Shown: positions 30,931-43,900 of the stretch, one piece after another
Numbering within the stretch: the stretch's first letter is position 1
Layout of the letters: each line of letters begins with the position of its first letter
Origin: Acanthaster planci
Taxonomy: Eukaryota > Echinodermata > Asteroidea > Valvatida > Acanthasteridae
Length of the DNA: 64,000 nt
Reading direction: 5' to 3'
Assembly: GCF_001949145.1 (NCBI RefSeq)
Contig: NW_019091382.1
Location: forward strand, 530,012-594,011
Translations under genes and position numbers: made by a program
Notes under the pieces: model-generated
The model's database searches: none
The model's input: only the letters and a program-made list of their open reading frames with translations
What the model was told of the DNA's origin: nothing

Positions 30931-33533
30931 TTTATAGAATGATGCATGTACCGTACCAGCATGGCAGCAGTACAGTGTATGAAGCCCTGTGGGTTCTGAG
31001 GACTTGATTACCAGTACATAACAGTACGGTGAGTTCAACATCAGTTGACCTGTGTTCCACGTACATGTACCTCAGGAGAATCCGATCTGAATGCATGCGC
31101 ATAAATAAAAGATTGGAATAATTTACATGTAGAATACTAGTACCCGCGCGTTGTCCATGTACTGTAAATTGAGGCATGGGCATTATCTGAGAAATCCCCA
31201 TGGTTAACCCTCATACCGTATGCAAAGATGCATTCTCAGCACGGTTGTCCTATCAGTCAAAATCAGTCCAGTGACATATGGTACATGTACATTGTATGTC
31301 TGTGTACCAGGTACCAGGCAAGTGGAAGGTATTTTGACAGTTACAGCAAAAGGAGGGTTAGCATTGTGGCTGAATGGCCAGGCACATTTTGTGCACTTCT
31401 CATGTGTGTGGTACATTGTACATGTATGTATGTACATATGTACATGTATGTGTGAATAGGACAATGGACACAATGGTGAACTTTGCACACATGTAGACAT
31501 TCAACACAATGAATTTGCTCATTCTGCATTCAGATAAAGTATCGTTGGCATTGAAGTAGGGTAAATAAAGAGTTTCAAGAAAATATGGACCGGCGCCAGA
31601 AGTGATCAATGTGGGGATCCTTGTTTGGGTATTCAGGAGACACATACTTATATGTACATGTACATGCACTATATACATGTACATGTACCGGGCACCTGTA
31701 CAATGTACAGTGTATGTAATGTGCATATTCCAGTTCTTTCTGCAGGTGGTCAGAAACTGGTCATAAATTGTCTCACATCACACCACAGAGCATCTACTGA
31801 TCTAGAATCCAAGCATTATCGTACCCAGGCCTTCATAAGGGTCCTGGATCCAACCCTGGTGGCTTCTTACCCATATTATTTCTGATCAGGAGTTATGAAT
31901 ACATGTACCTCCTCCACGTTTGAGAAGGGATTGATGCCCTTGCTAAATGCAGAAAAGGCAGAAATATATATACAAAAACATGAAAAATGTGCATGTACCA
32001 GAATATATGGAACCGGTAGTCCACTTACATGTACCTTACCGGTACATGGCCATATACATGGGTACCGTACTGTACATTGTACATGTGCATATATCATTAC
32101 ACCAGCAGTATGTACATACTGTATACATGCGAGTATCCTACTGACACGACTACAGTGACAGACGTCTTAATGGAGTCAAACCTTGGCCTTGGCCCTTGCA
32201 TTGTAGGCGAGCTTGCTGTGTACACCTTTAACTCTCCTTGTTGAGTGACATCCTCGTTATCGCCTTGCATCGGACTCGGTGGAATTCTTGGCAAATTCCC
32301 CATCACGTCTGTTTCCTGCCTGCCCGCCCGAATGGCGAGATGACTACATATTTATGTAATGCGGGCTTTCTCGTTCACAAGTGTGCTGATGATGTTCCAC
32401 TATCGCTTGTGGTGTTCCGAAGAAAAAAAATCTGAGAATAAACTTCTAAAGTGTTTAGCCTGCTTATGAGTGCCAGAGACGGACACCCAGTGCAGTGCAG
32501 TTTTCTTGGTACATGTACCATACTGGTACATGGGCAGAATGGTTGGAGGGCCCTACCGGTAACTGTACCAGTAGGTGCCAGTATTTTCTTTTGAATGCGC
32601 ACAAAAGAGGACCTTCACTGATGATCTACATGTACATGTACGATGTACATGTACATGTACTTGTAATAGCAATGTTCTAAAGAAAATTTTAAACAAAGTT
32701 CCAAAACAAACTCAAGAAGTGCTTCTTATTAAAGCCCGCATACAGTACCAGCAACAAGAGTGTGCAATACCATACATGTACATGTATGCATAATGGTGAA
32801 GATTCCTAACTCTAGTCTTTCATCTGAATGTGCACAAAAGAAGATCTCACGTGAGTACTGTTCATTGTATATTGCTTTCATGGCTGTGTGTGATAAATAA
32901 TGGTAATGACTGTTCAGAAGAAAGACAAATTTGTCACATTTCATGCCCCTCAAATTTTCCTTCCAACTTTGAAAGACTAACGGTTTGATATCAAATTCAC
33001 CGAGGTTTGCGAGTGTGTAGACACATGCCCTGCGACTTTGTCCTCAGCAATTTCTCCTTGTTTAGAGGCAGTTCGGTGTGCAAATCAAATCATGTGTATA
33101 CGTGCACTAAGGTCAAATGTGGAGGTCAAATGTGGCAAGCACACATGCCGGCACATGTATAAGGAGGCACCTTTTGTGTACCGTACAACGAAGTGCTTAG
33201 CATGAGTTGTCTTTTGGAAATCTTAAGGAGGTAATAAAGACGGCAAACATTGCTAAAAGAAAAACAAGTGCAATGTGTGAGGAGTTTTTCCATTTCCATC
33301 TGATTTGTTTTGGAACAAGCCTTGAACATGTATACAATGTAAAAAGTATTTCCAGGACTTGCAAAAAAAAAAAAAAAAAGGACGAACCTGTCCAAACCCA
33401 CAATTTCTTGCTCACAAGTGTACATGTGCATAGATGTCAGTATGTTGATTGTTGAGCTTGCTTGGGTCACTTTGCCCCTTCAAGTTTGATCCATCTGTAA
33501 TACTGAAGTCAGTGGTTTCTGGTGAAATGTTTG

Positions 33534-33714
33534 AATACAGGCGATTCACAATAGTGCGCCTCCAAGAGTTTGCAACGTGCTGGCCAATCACAACACGTAA
33601 AATCTGTCGACCCTTTCCAAACGCGCACATTGGGTCGACTGATTTCAAGCATCGTGATTGGCCCATGCGTTGCAAACTCTCTTTGAGGTGCACTGTTGTG
33701 AATCGCCCGTATTG
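33534..33714. mobile_element. MITE family A, copy 2
   Basis: Same long inverted repeat: GATTCACAATAGTGCGCC on the left and GTGCACTGTTGTGAATCGCC on the right, with a central GTCGAC-containing spacer. Confidence 0.88.
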
Positions 33715-34670
33715 AAAATAGGCTTGAATAAAGTGTTGTGATACATGTAGTTTTAGTTGGTGAGTTTTGCACTTGACTGTAGATACAATTTTAATGTTTA
33801 CTTATTTCAATAAAACCAGAAAAAAGAACAAGTCACGTCAAAATGACACCAAGGAGAAAGGAGAAAAATCCCCCAATGTTACTTTTGTCTGAAACATTGA
33901 GATTTTCAGCGATTCTCTAAACTTTCACTCTCAGATTTCTGCTTGCAAATAACAGGAAATTGGAGACTCAACCCAGGCATACATGTACATGTACAGTATG
34001 TATCCCGTGGGCAATCTTAACATAATCCCTGTCAGCGAGAGAGAGACAGAGCAGGTGCATTTCAGAAAAAAATTCTATGAAAACCAAATTTCATTAATTA
34101 GGATTACTGAAAACTCTGAGTAACCTAAGGCATATTCAAGTCAAGCTCCTTCGAGGAATGGCCTTTTTTGTCATTCTGAATATGAATTTTTTTCTCTTTT
34201 ATTTGTGGGATTGAGTGGAACCTGTAATCCGGTAAGGCCCGTGGGCAAAGAACGAAAAATTACATCAGAGCTCAGCACATAATCTCAAGCCATTCTTACG
34301 CAGAGTATACAGCTTCGTTCCCCCCTCCCCCATCGAAGACTGCATTAATGGCGCCGCCAATTACCGGTATGCTGTGGACAGGTGTACCATTGAATGCACT
34401 GGAGTAATCATCAACCGAGTATGCGTGGCGTGGACATGCTGCAATGACTGTGAGAAGGGAGCTTTTATTTTGTAATTGTTAAAAAAATATATTTTTCAGC
34501 GTGCCACTTGGAAAGGCATGAGTAAAATATGACTGAAGTGTGCAGGGGTCTTCAGAACAGTTTTTACATTGTACATCCAATGCCCGTGCGCATGGTGCAA
34601 GACCACATTTGAACAGACAGGATGTACCAGTGCATGTACCAGTAGTATCCAACAGCATTCATGTAATCTA

Positions 34671-34817
34671 GACTGTAGAGGGTTTGCATGGCTGCCATCT
34701 TGCAGGCCAGTGCTTTTGTTCCACAGTGTACATGTACATGTATGTACAAAGGAGGTCTCCCTGCGGAATAAAAGAACTGCCCTGCAAGATGGCTGCCATG
34801 CAAAGCCCCTGCTATAG
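34671..34817. mobile_element. Inverted-repeat element G
   Basis: GCATGGCTGCCATCTTGCAG at the left and CTGCAAGATGGCTGCCATGC at the right are exact inverted repeats within a ~145-bp element. Confidence 0.82.
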
Positions 34818-35945
34818 ACACATGTACTGGCACATGTTGTTCGTATTGTACATGTGTTAGTCACACACACATTTTTTTCCTCCTGTAGCAGAGATAATGA
34901 TAATAATAAGACAAGTCTAAAAGATATGGCAGAAGAGGTGGCAACACCTTAAAAGCAAAGCAATGTGGTACCTACATGTATATGGCAGTATTGTAAATTT
35001 GCACTACGTGTATCTACATACATGTAATAGTACATGTGTATTTCTAGAATGTGTCTACTGTGCATGGATGTTCTGGGACAAGTTGTACATGTACATGTAC
35101 ACATGTATGCGCACACATTGTACATTGTATATTGACTATGTATACAGTATGTTTATTTTTTTAAATTTTTTTTTTCAAAGGTGGTTGGTTTTAACAAACT
35201 GACTTGCGCTCACATGTTTGCTACCCACAATGTGACAGTCACCACGGTCACTTGTTATCAGAGAAAAAAAACCCAATTGTCCAACCGACATCAACGTTAC
35301 ATGTACATGCACTTCAGTGTCACAGGAAACAATTTTTTGATTTGGCCTGAAATACATGTACATTTAAGGCTTACAAGTATCGTTGCATGTGTACATGTAT
35401 GCACGGATACTTGTAAACCGGTCGTTATCATTCCTATGCATCAGTTCAGTGTCCCGTAACCTCCACCCCCCTACTTAACACTGCCAGAAGTGCGGCTTCT
35501 GACTATATGTACGCAAAGAGCAAGGGCTCTGTAAGAAAAACAAATGGACACCTGCGCTAGCCTACCGACCTGTTAATTCATGTTAATTAATTACACCATT
35601 CTCATTATTCCTCACTGTTGTCACTGAGTCATTTGTGGATGAGTCATATCCTAACCTGAGCGTACACGTACATGTATAGAATTCCCCAGACTGTAAGGCT
35701 AGTCACTCGCTTGCCACTCACATTTCAAAGATCGGTAATTCTGTCAGATACATGTACATAATGTAAATTCACGTTTTTGTGGGTAGTGGTTTTTTGAAAG
35801 GATAACTTTCACTCAGGCTAGCATGGCTTACATGTTATGTAAACTTGTATACATCAGATTTTTGGGGAAATGAGCACTCACACAAACCTGTACACACATT
35901 TGTTTGCTTTTGTGCAAAACCAGTAAGAACCGTACATTTACCTTT

Positions 35946-36198
35946 GGGTAAACTTTCTAGAAATTAGGGGTCCATTTTTCTTTCGTGCTCCTGTCTCATC
36001 TGACAGATAAAGCAAGTTCAGAACACATTTTCTAATTTCCAAGAGTAATGAATTAATGCAAATTACCTGCCAAACAAATAGTAATAGTTTGAAATCAATT
36101 CCAATGATATGTCCATGTCAAATAACAAAGGTCAGATGTACATGTAACAGGGACACGAAAATGTCACATTTTTGGACGCCGAATTTCTTGAATTACCC
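35946..36198 (+). mobile_element. MITE family C, full copy
   Basis: 253 bp with ends GAAATTAGGGGTCCA and CGAATTTCTTGAATTACCC. Interior CAAATAACAAAGGTCAGATG is shared with the copies at 44324 and 55948; a TACATGTA unit has been inserted beside it. Confidence 0.85.
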
Positions 36199-39100
36199 AT
36201 GTACATGTACATTTATACAAGTACATGTGTATACTTTTTATGTATGGTGTGTGGGCGCATAAATGCTTACTACCGGGCAAAATTCAGCCAGCCTCGACCC
36301 ATCTATCTCTCTGTGACCATCACGCCTCTTGGAAAACCTTTTTTACTTTTTCCAGTATTGGAAGTGTAGCTGTGTGTATCTCCATTAGACTTTTATTTTG
36401 ACACTGTATTTTGTGTTAACTGTTTGTTTACGACCCTACTTGGTTAAAAGCTCGCTTTCTTTAACATTTAAAATCATCCATTCTTTCCTGGACACCTGAG
36501 GGCGCTGTTGCTGTTATGTCATCCAGGGAAGATATGGTTCAGTGCATACAATGGTATGTGCCGGTACATGTGGGTTTTACTGTTCATATTGTGAACCCCG
36601 GGATTTACTCACTGAAAACATGTCTTACATATTTGTGCATAGACACTGGTACAGTACATTGCTTATTGCTGCATTCTTGTAAGTATTATGGTACACCGAA
36701 CTACATGATAAAGAGGAGGAAATCTGGTTCAAAAAAGGCAATAAGTTTTTGTGTGCACAAACCAATGTAATGTCGAGGTTTTCTTCCTGGAAGGACATCA
36801 CAGTTTTAATATGGAAACATGTACCGGTGCTCCTTAAAAACCAACAAGGTACTGAACATGCACTAAAATATCCTTTGAAATGGTGGATCAAAAATTTGAA
36901 ATGAGGTTACCAGTAAGTGAGACACAAAGGGGCATTTTGAGGCTTCGTTAAATTGAAATTCCATTGCATCTACCGGTATCCTCCAATAAGCATTTGCTGG
37001 CATATTCTTCTACGAGTACCGGTACACGTACATGTACTAGTGTGTGTCACCTACATGTAGATGTGAGAAAATTGGCCTGCATGCACGTGATTGTAGACGT
37101 TCGTGTATGACATGCTCACACCATACCGGTAATTAGGAAAGGCTCATTAACACAACCAGTATGCCAACTTTCTGACGAGCAGATGGCCCTCTCAGCTAGT
37201 GCCTTCGCAGAGGACAAAATTGCTCCCCCACACTCGAGTTGGCTCCTTGCCCAAGCATTCAATCACTCGAGTGGGGGTCGGGGACAGAAGGGGGGGCCTA
37301 GTCAGAGCAGGGAAAGGTGCCAACATGGCTTGTCTACGACAACTGCGCATGAACTACAAAGCGATCTCCGCCTCTGTCCCGTGAAGATTGATGATGCGAA
37401 TGTAGCTGTCGGGTGGAGAAATGAGTTAAACTAAAGAAAAAAAAAATCCCGAGTGGTAATTACTCCCCAATGCATTGGCTGAACTGAAAAGCTTGCCGAA
37501 GGTACAAGCAGTTTAATATTTAAATTTGTTTTAACAAAGATGTGAAGTGTATTTGCATCTAGACCACTGTTGTAAGGATAAGACGGTATAAGAAAATGTT
37601 TAACGGTACATACATGTACATGTACATGTACGTGTACCATTACATGCTGTATGCACATGTGCAATGCAATATACAGTGTGTATGGTACATGTACATATGT
37701 AGCATTTATCTGATTGAAAAGGCCAGTAAATTTTGAGTCCGGTTTCTTGTTGATTAGGTTTCAGTCAGAGTGAAATTAGTTGTTGTAAACAGCTCCTGTG
37801 TTCACTATCTGTAGTATTTATCGTATTACTCGTATGTTGAATTTCAAGTTTGTACATTTTCCGTGGATCAATCTCTTTTGTAATGCTTTTTCAGTTTCTC
37901 ATGGTCCCTTTTTCCCGCCCGATGCTCTTTATCGTCTGCCCCCTCATCGCAAATTGAATTTCCCAATCTCTGAACAATTTGCCATTGGAAGAGAAAGTGT
38001 CACAATGAGCACGTTTGCATAGCACTTGGCCAGGTTCGACGATGAAATCCTCTTTTTTTTAATTTTAAATGTCTCTTCCGATTCGATAAGCGCGAGCTAA
38101 TGGAATGAATTCTCATTCCGGATTGCATTCACCGGCCAGCCCAGCAACTCAGTTTACGCTGCTGCTCCTTTCTAGGTCAACTGCGCTTACAGCAAGCATC
38201 TGTTTCGTTAGAGCTGTGACCCATGCAGCGCTGTGCGTATGCAGTATACATTTCACATGCTCCTGCTCGGGCACACATTCATGTGCGCGAGTCCTTCTTC
38301 CCGTCTTCCTGGCCGCAGACTTTATTCGAGAGGGAAAAGTTTTTATTTTTGCACCCTCAGCAGTCAGCAAGGCCCAGCTTCACACCAAACCCTTCCTGTT
38401 GAATCATGCACAGCTGCCCAGTAATAGCAGGAATGCGTGAAAGAGCTGTCAGTTGACGGAGTCCGCTGTCATCAGCTCGGCAGAGAGTCAGAGACAGGAG
38501 AAGAAAAGGCAAGCTTTAAAGAGGGGATGTTTGCGGCCTCTCATCTCAGAGTAACGAAAGCAGCAATCAAAGTCTTCAAGGTTACTGTCCTAGCCGCAGC
38601 CTTGTGCAAATAACGCACGAGGCATCTCTGGATTGAAACCATGGATTGTCATTATTCGTCCCTCCCCCCCTCCCCCATGATAAAAAAATCCTGTCTTTTA
38701 TTTGCAGAAACTAACATTAATCACCGAGGCCTTGTCTACGAAGCAGGATCATTTTCTGTGTGTTACTCATGCTTCCTGCTCGGTGTTTGTCATACCGTTA
38801 CATGTGCATGAACGCTGTAATCTTGTATTATTGGTAACCAGTGTGTACAGCTGTTGTGCATGTGCATGTGCATGTATGTAAAGATTCCATGCCATGTGAT
38901 TGTTGTACTGCAGTCGTTGTAAAAATGGATCACAAATGTCCCATTGGACGGCAAATTTGTCATTTTTGGGGGTATGTTAGTGCCAAGTTCAAGTGATATT
39001 CCTAACATGATGGGGACCTTAATACTGTACAGTGAAATCTCGGTACCTCAAATCTCTGGGGAATGGACAAAAAATTCGAGTTAGAAGAAGGTTCGGATTT

Positions 39101-40849
39101 CTTTTGAAGTTACATGTATGTAACTTGGCAGTGAGTAAATATTCATTTTCTGTGCAGACATGCTCCCCAAGTGTCAACGTACACTGTACAGGTAAACAGA
39201 CATGACAGAAGGGGAATTCTATCATTATGGATGTTAGTTACGTTTGTATGCAATTTCCAAGTTTCGTTTGATGAACAAATTCACTTGTGGTGGGGAAAGA
39301 AACAGTTTAGTTGCTTTTATAGCCTGTATATTCATGTGTTAAACCTAAGAAACTTTGTTTTAGCTTCACTGATTAATAAGCCACAGGTGTGAGAAAGGAA
39401 TATTACGGACATTACACGTTATGGCATGGCTTTTTGACCTTGGATACATTTAAGTAGAACTCTGTGAAGTTGCTTCCTTTAGCTTTTTATACAAACTATG
39501 TCGTAGCTGGTCTGAGTCTACTCTATCCAGGCATGAATTGAAAGTTAGGAAAAAGTGCCCCCGTGTCTAGTTAGTTTTGTTAAATAAAGCTGTTACGGAC
39601 GTTACATTTATGTTACAGACGAACGTTACATGTGTAGAATACATGCACATGTAAAGAAAACAAATGTTAAGAATTATTTTATTAATTGTAATTTTCCATA
39701 AGGTACCGGTATGGCTGTGACGCCCCCTTGGATTCATTAAATTGAGATGTTCCCCCAACCAGCAATAGTGGAGAAAAAAATGTAAAATCAATTTGAAACT
39801 TCCGCAGTCATGTACAGTTGGTGTGGAATTGTCCAGTCAATATTATGGCTTTTTGTAAATAAATTTGTTCTGGAAGAACAAGTGTTCCTTTGTGTACATG
39901 TACAAGTAGTTTGTAAGTATCAGTTTAAACAAAAATCAATGCTACAAGGGGTGCACTGTTATTAATTAATTACTTTTTATTATAATCATGATATACAGTG
40001 TACATGTACCCGTACGCTGAAGAATTAACATTGTTTATTGTCATTTTAAACACATGAAAACAGTAGTCAACTCTACGCATCCATTCCAGCTATCCTTAAG
40101 TTTTCAATTTTGAATTTTTTCTTCATATAATTTTTATTAGCTAAGCTCTTTTCAATGATCCAACAAATGCTGATGAAGTCGAGAAATCCCATGTACAGCT
40201 GGTTAAATATTTTCACACTTGATAAGCATCTTGCAGAGGCAAGCACGCTTCGTTTGGCCAGTCCTTGACAGCCACACAATCTTGCCGAGTCGTCAACCAT
40301 TTCCAATTTTATGCACTCGTCTCTTTTTCTTTCCGTGCTGTCCGTTCCTCCTCCCTTTGATGTGCCCACCTTGATTGTCCAAGGACACTCCGAGGTTCAT
40401 TAGTATGGCAAAGAAAAAACCACTTTAAGACGAATGCAGAGGAGATTGACAGGATAAGAAACCTTGAATGGTGGAGGGGGGTCATGGGTAGTGCCCTGCT
40501 GCGTTCTTGTTGCTCTGATGTCATTTCCTCACCTCTTACGGCTCCTGTCTCCTCTTCTCTTGCCATTTAATTTCGTCGCAGGTAGAGCAAGGTTACGGCC
40601 AGTTAACGGGGGAAGGGATCTAGGGACGGCTCCTTTGAAGTGACATGCGAGGCCAAGTGCTGGGAGAGACCGTATCACTGCGGTGAGGCCGGTTCACCTC
40701 GGATCTGACGGTTCCGCTGAATTCTCCACTCCACGTAGACCGATTGTCGTCACCTTCGCAGATGGCTCCTCCGCTCTGCCTAGTGCAGAGCCGCCCATGA
40801 GCCGAGCCCGATGGACCATAGTACGGACCAGCTCCATACCACCCCAGCC

Positions 40850-40999
40850 ATGGCGGACCCGTTAGCTAAGCCCTCACTCAAACCCAAGCCAGCGTTTGCC
40901 CAACTGGCAAACCCCTCCCAAGGGGGTGGAGCATATGGCATGGAGTACGAAATGGGAGAGGCAGTATACAGTACACAACCCTTTGACACCAGCCCAAAG
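40850..40999 (+). CDS. ARHGEF10-like exon 1 coding part
   Basis: 50 codons, MADPLAKPSLKPKPAFAQLA onward, ending AGCCCAAAG|GTAAGC in phase 0. The exon probably begins at 40582 after a ttcgtcgcag acceptor, so an upstream non-coding exon exists. Includes YGMEYEMGEAVYS, with two tyrosines in an acidic setting. Confidence 0.7.
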
Positions 41000-43900
41000 G
41001 TAAGCATTCAACTTTTTAAAAAACTCTTTAGCAAGAGTACAATGTATTCAAATTCAAAACGTCTTGATCTCCTAGAATGAGTCTTTCAGAAAACAAAAAA
41101 TGACACTTTTCAATTGAAGTGGAAATTGTCTGTTGCGTACATGTACATGTATATCACATTGTACATGTGCATGCAGTGTAGCTCTTTCAAAGTTCAGTAC
41201 AAAATTCCTTTATCTTTACACCAGTTCTTTTTGTTATGCAAACTGTACATTAAATAGTCATGCTCAGATTGAAATGACGAGTAACTTTTACCCCGGTGCG
41301 TCTGTTGTTTCTAACATACAATACTAGGACATGGACTGGTGGCTTCAAAATTGAATTATGCAGCTGCTGATCACCGGTTACAATACCTGTACAGGTACCG
41401 GTACTTTCAACCTAGAGACTTGACTTGACTTCGCATGGCCAGTTAAAGTGACCATGGCGACCACCTCTCTGTAGGTCTGTGGGTTTGGAGCCAGGTCCAT
41501 CAGGTAGTGCAGTGGCCGCAACCTAGAGGTTGTTGAGAAGCATTAAAGCGATTCTGGCAGTAGGCATGTTGACTCTGTCTCACTCTTGAATTTGATTTGT
41601 CCAATATTTATTTTGTTTCAACGAAGTACCCTTTCAGAGGTGCATTAGCAGGTGTACAAAAAAATCATCAAAAGAGCCTGAAAAATTCACAAATCTTCAG
41701 AAAGCTTTTTATGAAGTACATGACGATTTGTCAAAACTTATTACAAAGATCCTTGTAATAAAAAAAAATGTTTTGGCTGGCATTTTTCTTAGGGGGACGG
41801 GAGTTCTTGTGTTAATTACTGATAGGATACAGAGTCCTGATGACGTGTTGTATGCACGACCGTGCATCGCTTGACCCAAACTTGCTTCAGCACGCACATT
41901 TAATTTCACCATCGGTAATCATTCCTTCCCCCCCTCCCCGTCCCAGTGGTCACATTAATAACATTTGCAGGAAATCAATTCTGCAGTGTGAGGATCTTGT
42001 ATCACTCGAGATACCGGCTATCGATTGCAGAAATCCATTAGCACACATGGGGCACCGGGGACAGTTCTACACATATGTACATGTATGTACATGTACATGT
42101 ATGTACATGGATGTATGGAGATGCAGTGTACTCATGATGGTATTGGTTGTCATTGTACAAGTTAAGTGTTGGTACATGATCAGTACACGCATGCAGTTTC
42201 TCAGGTTGCGGGCTGGCCTGTTTTATGCTGTGAGGATTAAATCACACTGCCGGTCTCAGATATCCACACATTTGAGGCAGACCGAGTGAGCCGTGTAATA
42301 GGAGAGTTTATTAGTTTTTGTTTTGGTGGGGGAATCGGATCAGTTAACTTAAGTAAATTTGAGGAACACTTGAAATACAGAGTAAGGCATCGCAGAGGGG
42401 AATCTTTTTGATTTGAAGAAAGAACAAAGAAACACCTTGTTCAAAAGGCATAAGGTAGGGTAGGGTTATGGTTCCAGTTTCTTTTCCTAACCGGTACTTG
42501 CATTTCGACAATGTGACCCTGAAGTTGGGAAGGGGGGGGGACTTTGGGAGAAATGGTAAATTGGAAATAAGCAAAGAAACAAAGTTTTCTCTCTGAATGC
42601 GTTGCAGAAAGGTTACGTATTCATGCAGTTTAGTGTTTAGTGCATGTTTAGTTCAGTTGAAACAAAATGCCACCTGACAGACGTCTCGTTATCATTTAAC
42701 CAGTTAGCACTTAGCTTTACGTTGAATCATTAACAAATTTGAGCAGACCTGTTCGTATTGGGGCCCAAAGAGTCAGAGTTTTAGCTAAATGCAATGTTCC
42801 GTCAATTGAGAGTCGATTCCATGAGATTCCGTTTATCTACAATCAAACTACATGTACATACATTGTACATGTATGGTATCCGGATTCTCACCATCCACGT
42901 TCACAAATGTAGTTGCATATATACATGTACATGTATTTAAGATGATTCTAGCCAATTAAAGCTGATGCCATGAGATGTACATGTATGCATATATTCATGG
43001 ACAGAGGGTACCATACCAGTACATGTACGGTACATGTGCCATGTGCATGCATGGCATCTATCCGCCCCAATGGTCCGTGATCCGCCATAGCACCACGGTC
43101 CTTTCATGGTCAAGTACATGTACATGTATGTACATGTAGCCTAACTTGAGATTTCTACTGGTAGGTTTGTCAGGTTACATGTGTCATAATTTTGAAACTA
43201 GCTGCATGTAGATGCCATGTATTTACTGTCAAAACTGGAAGAAATGTACGTTCATGTACCTACATGTACATGTTTGCTTCTATGTTTTACACGTATAATG
43301 TAAAATTATCAACAACACGCAATTTCGTGGGTTATAAACAATGAAAATTGCACACTTTACACTTTTCTATGGTTTGCAATGTATCGGTACATAAACAGTT
43401 TTTAATTCAAATACGAGACACCGATTTGTATGTACATGTAATTGAGCTTAGCCATGGTGGAAACATACTTAAAATTGCCTACCGGTATGGTAAATAAGTA
43501 ATCGACAGACGGCATCCCCCAGAAAATATTTTGATCTTTGCTCATTCCAACTTGGAACACATCTTTACCTTTACCCATGTACTGTACATGTTCCGTGTGT
43601 TACATACTGGTGCATATATGGTACACTTGTACTAGTAAAGTACACTTACATGTACCGGTGCATTAATTAAGCCTTAGTTTGTAAAGATTCCCCAGTAGAT
43701 CAAGGCTGTTCACTAGGGACTTGATGTTTGACTCCAGTTTCTGGTCAGACACCGAGTACCGAGTTCCCTTAATTGACCAAGTCCCCTGCGGATGCGGAGT
43801 GCAGTTACATATTGCAAAGCAACCTTTTCTCTTCTTGACGGCCCAACCCATCTCGGCAAATCGGCCATGTCTCCTGTTTGCCCACACAATGCGTCTGCAG

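Larger units (their letters stand above)
20003..40581. other. Long non-coding stretch (intron or intergenic)
   Basis: No convincing exon. Dense in TACATGTA and ACCGGTA palindromes from about 21000 and especially 24000-34000 and 35000-38000. Contains several MITEs and short tandem repeats listed separately. Poly-T, poly-C and poly-G runs are common. Confidence 0.6.

Noticed and set aside
37183-37434. Frame with MALSASAFAEDKIAPP
   Set aside because: No splice consensus or family match; a direct CACTCGAGT duplication explains part of its composition.
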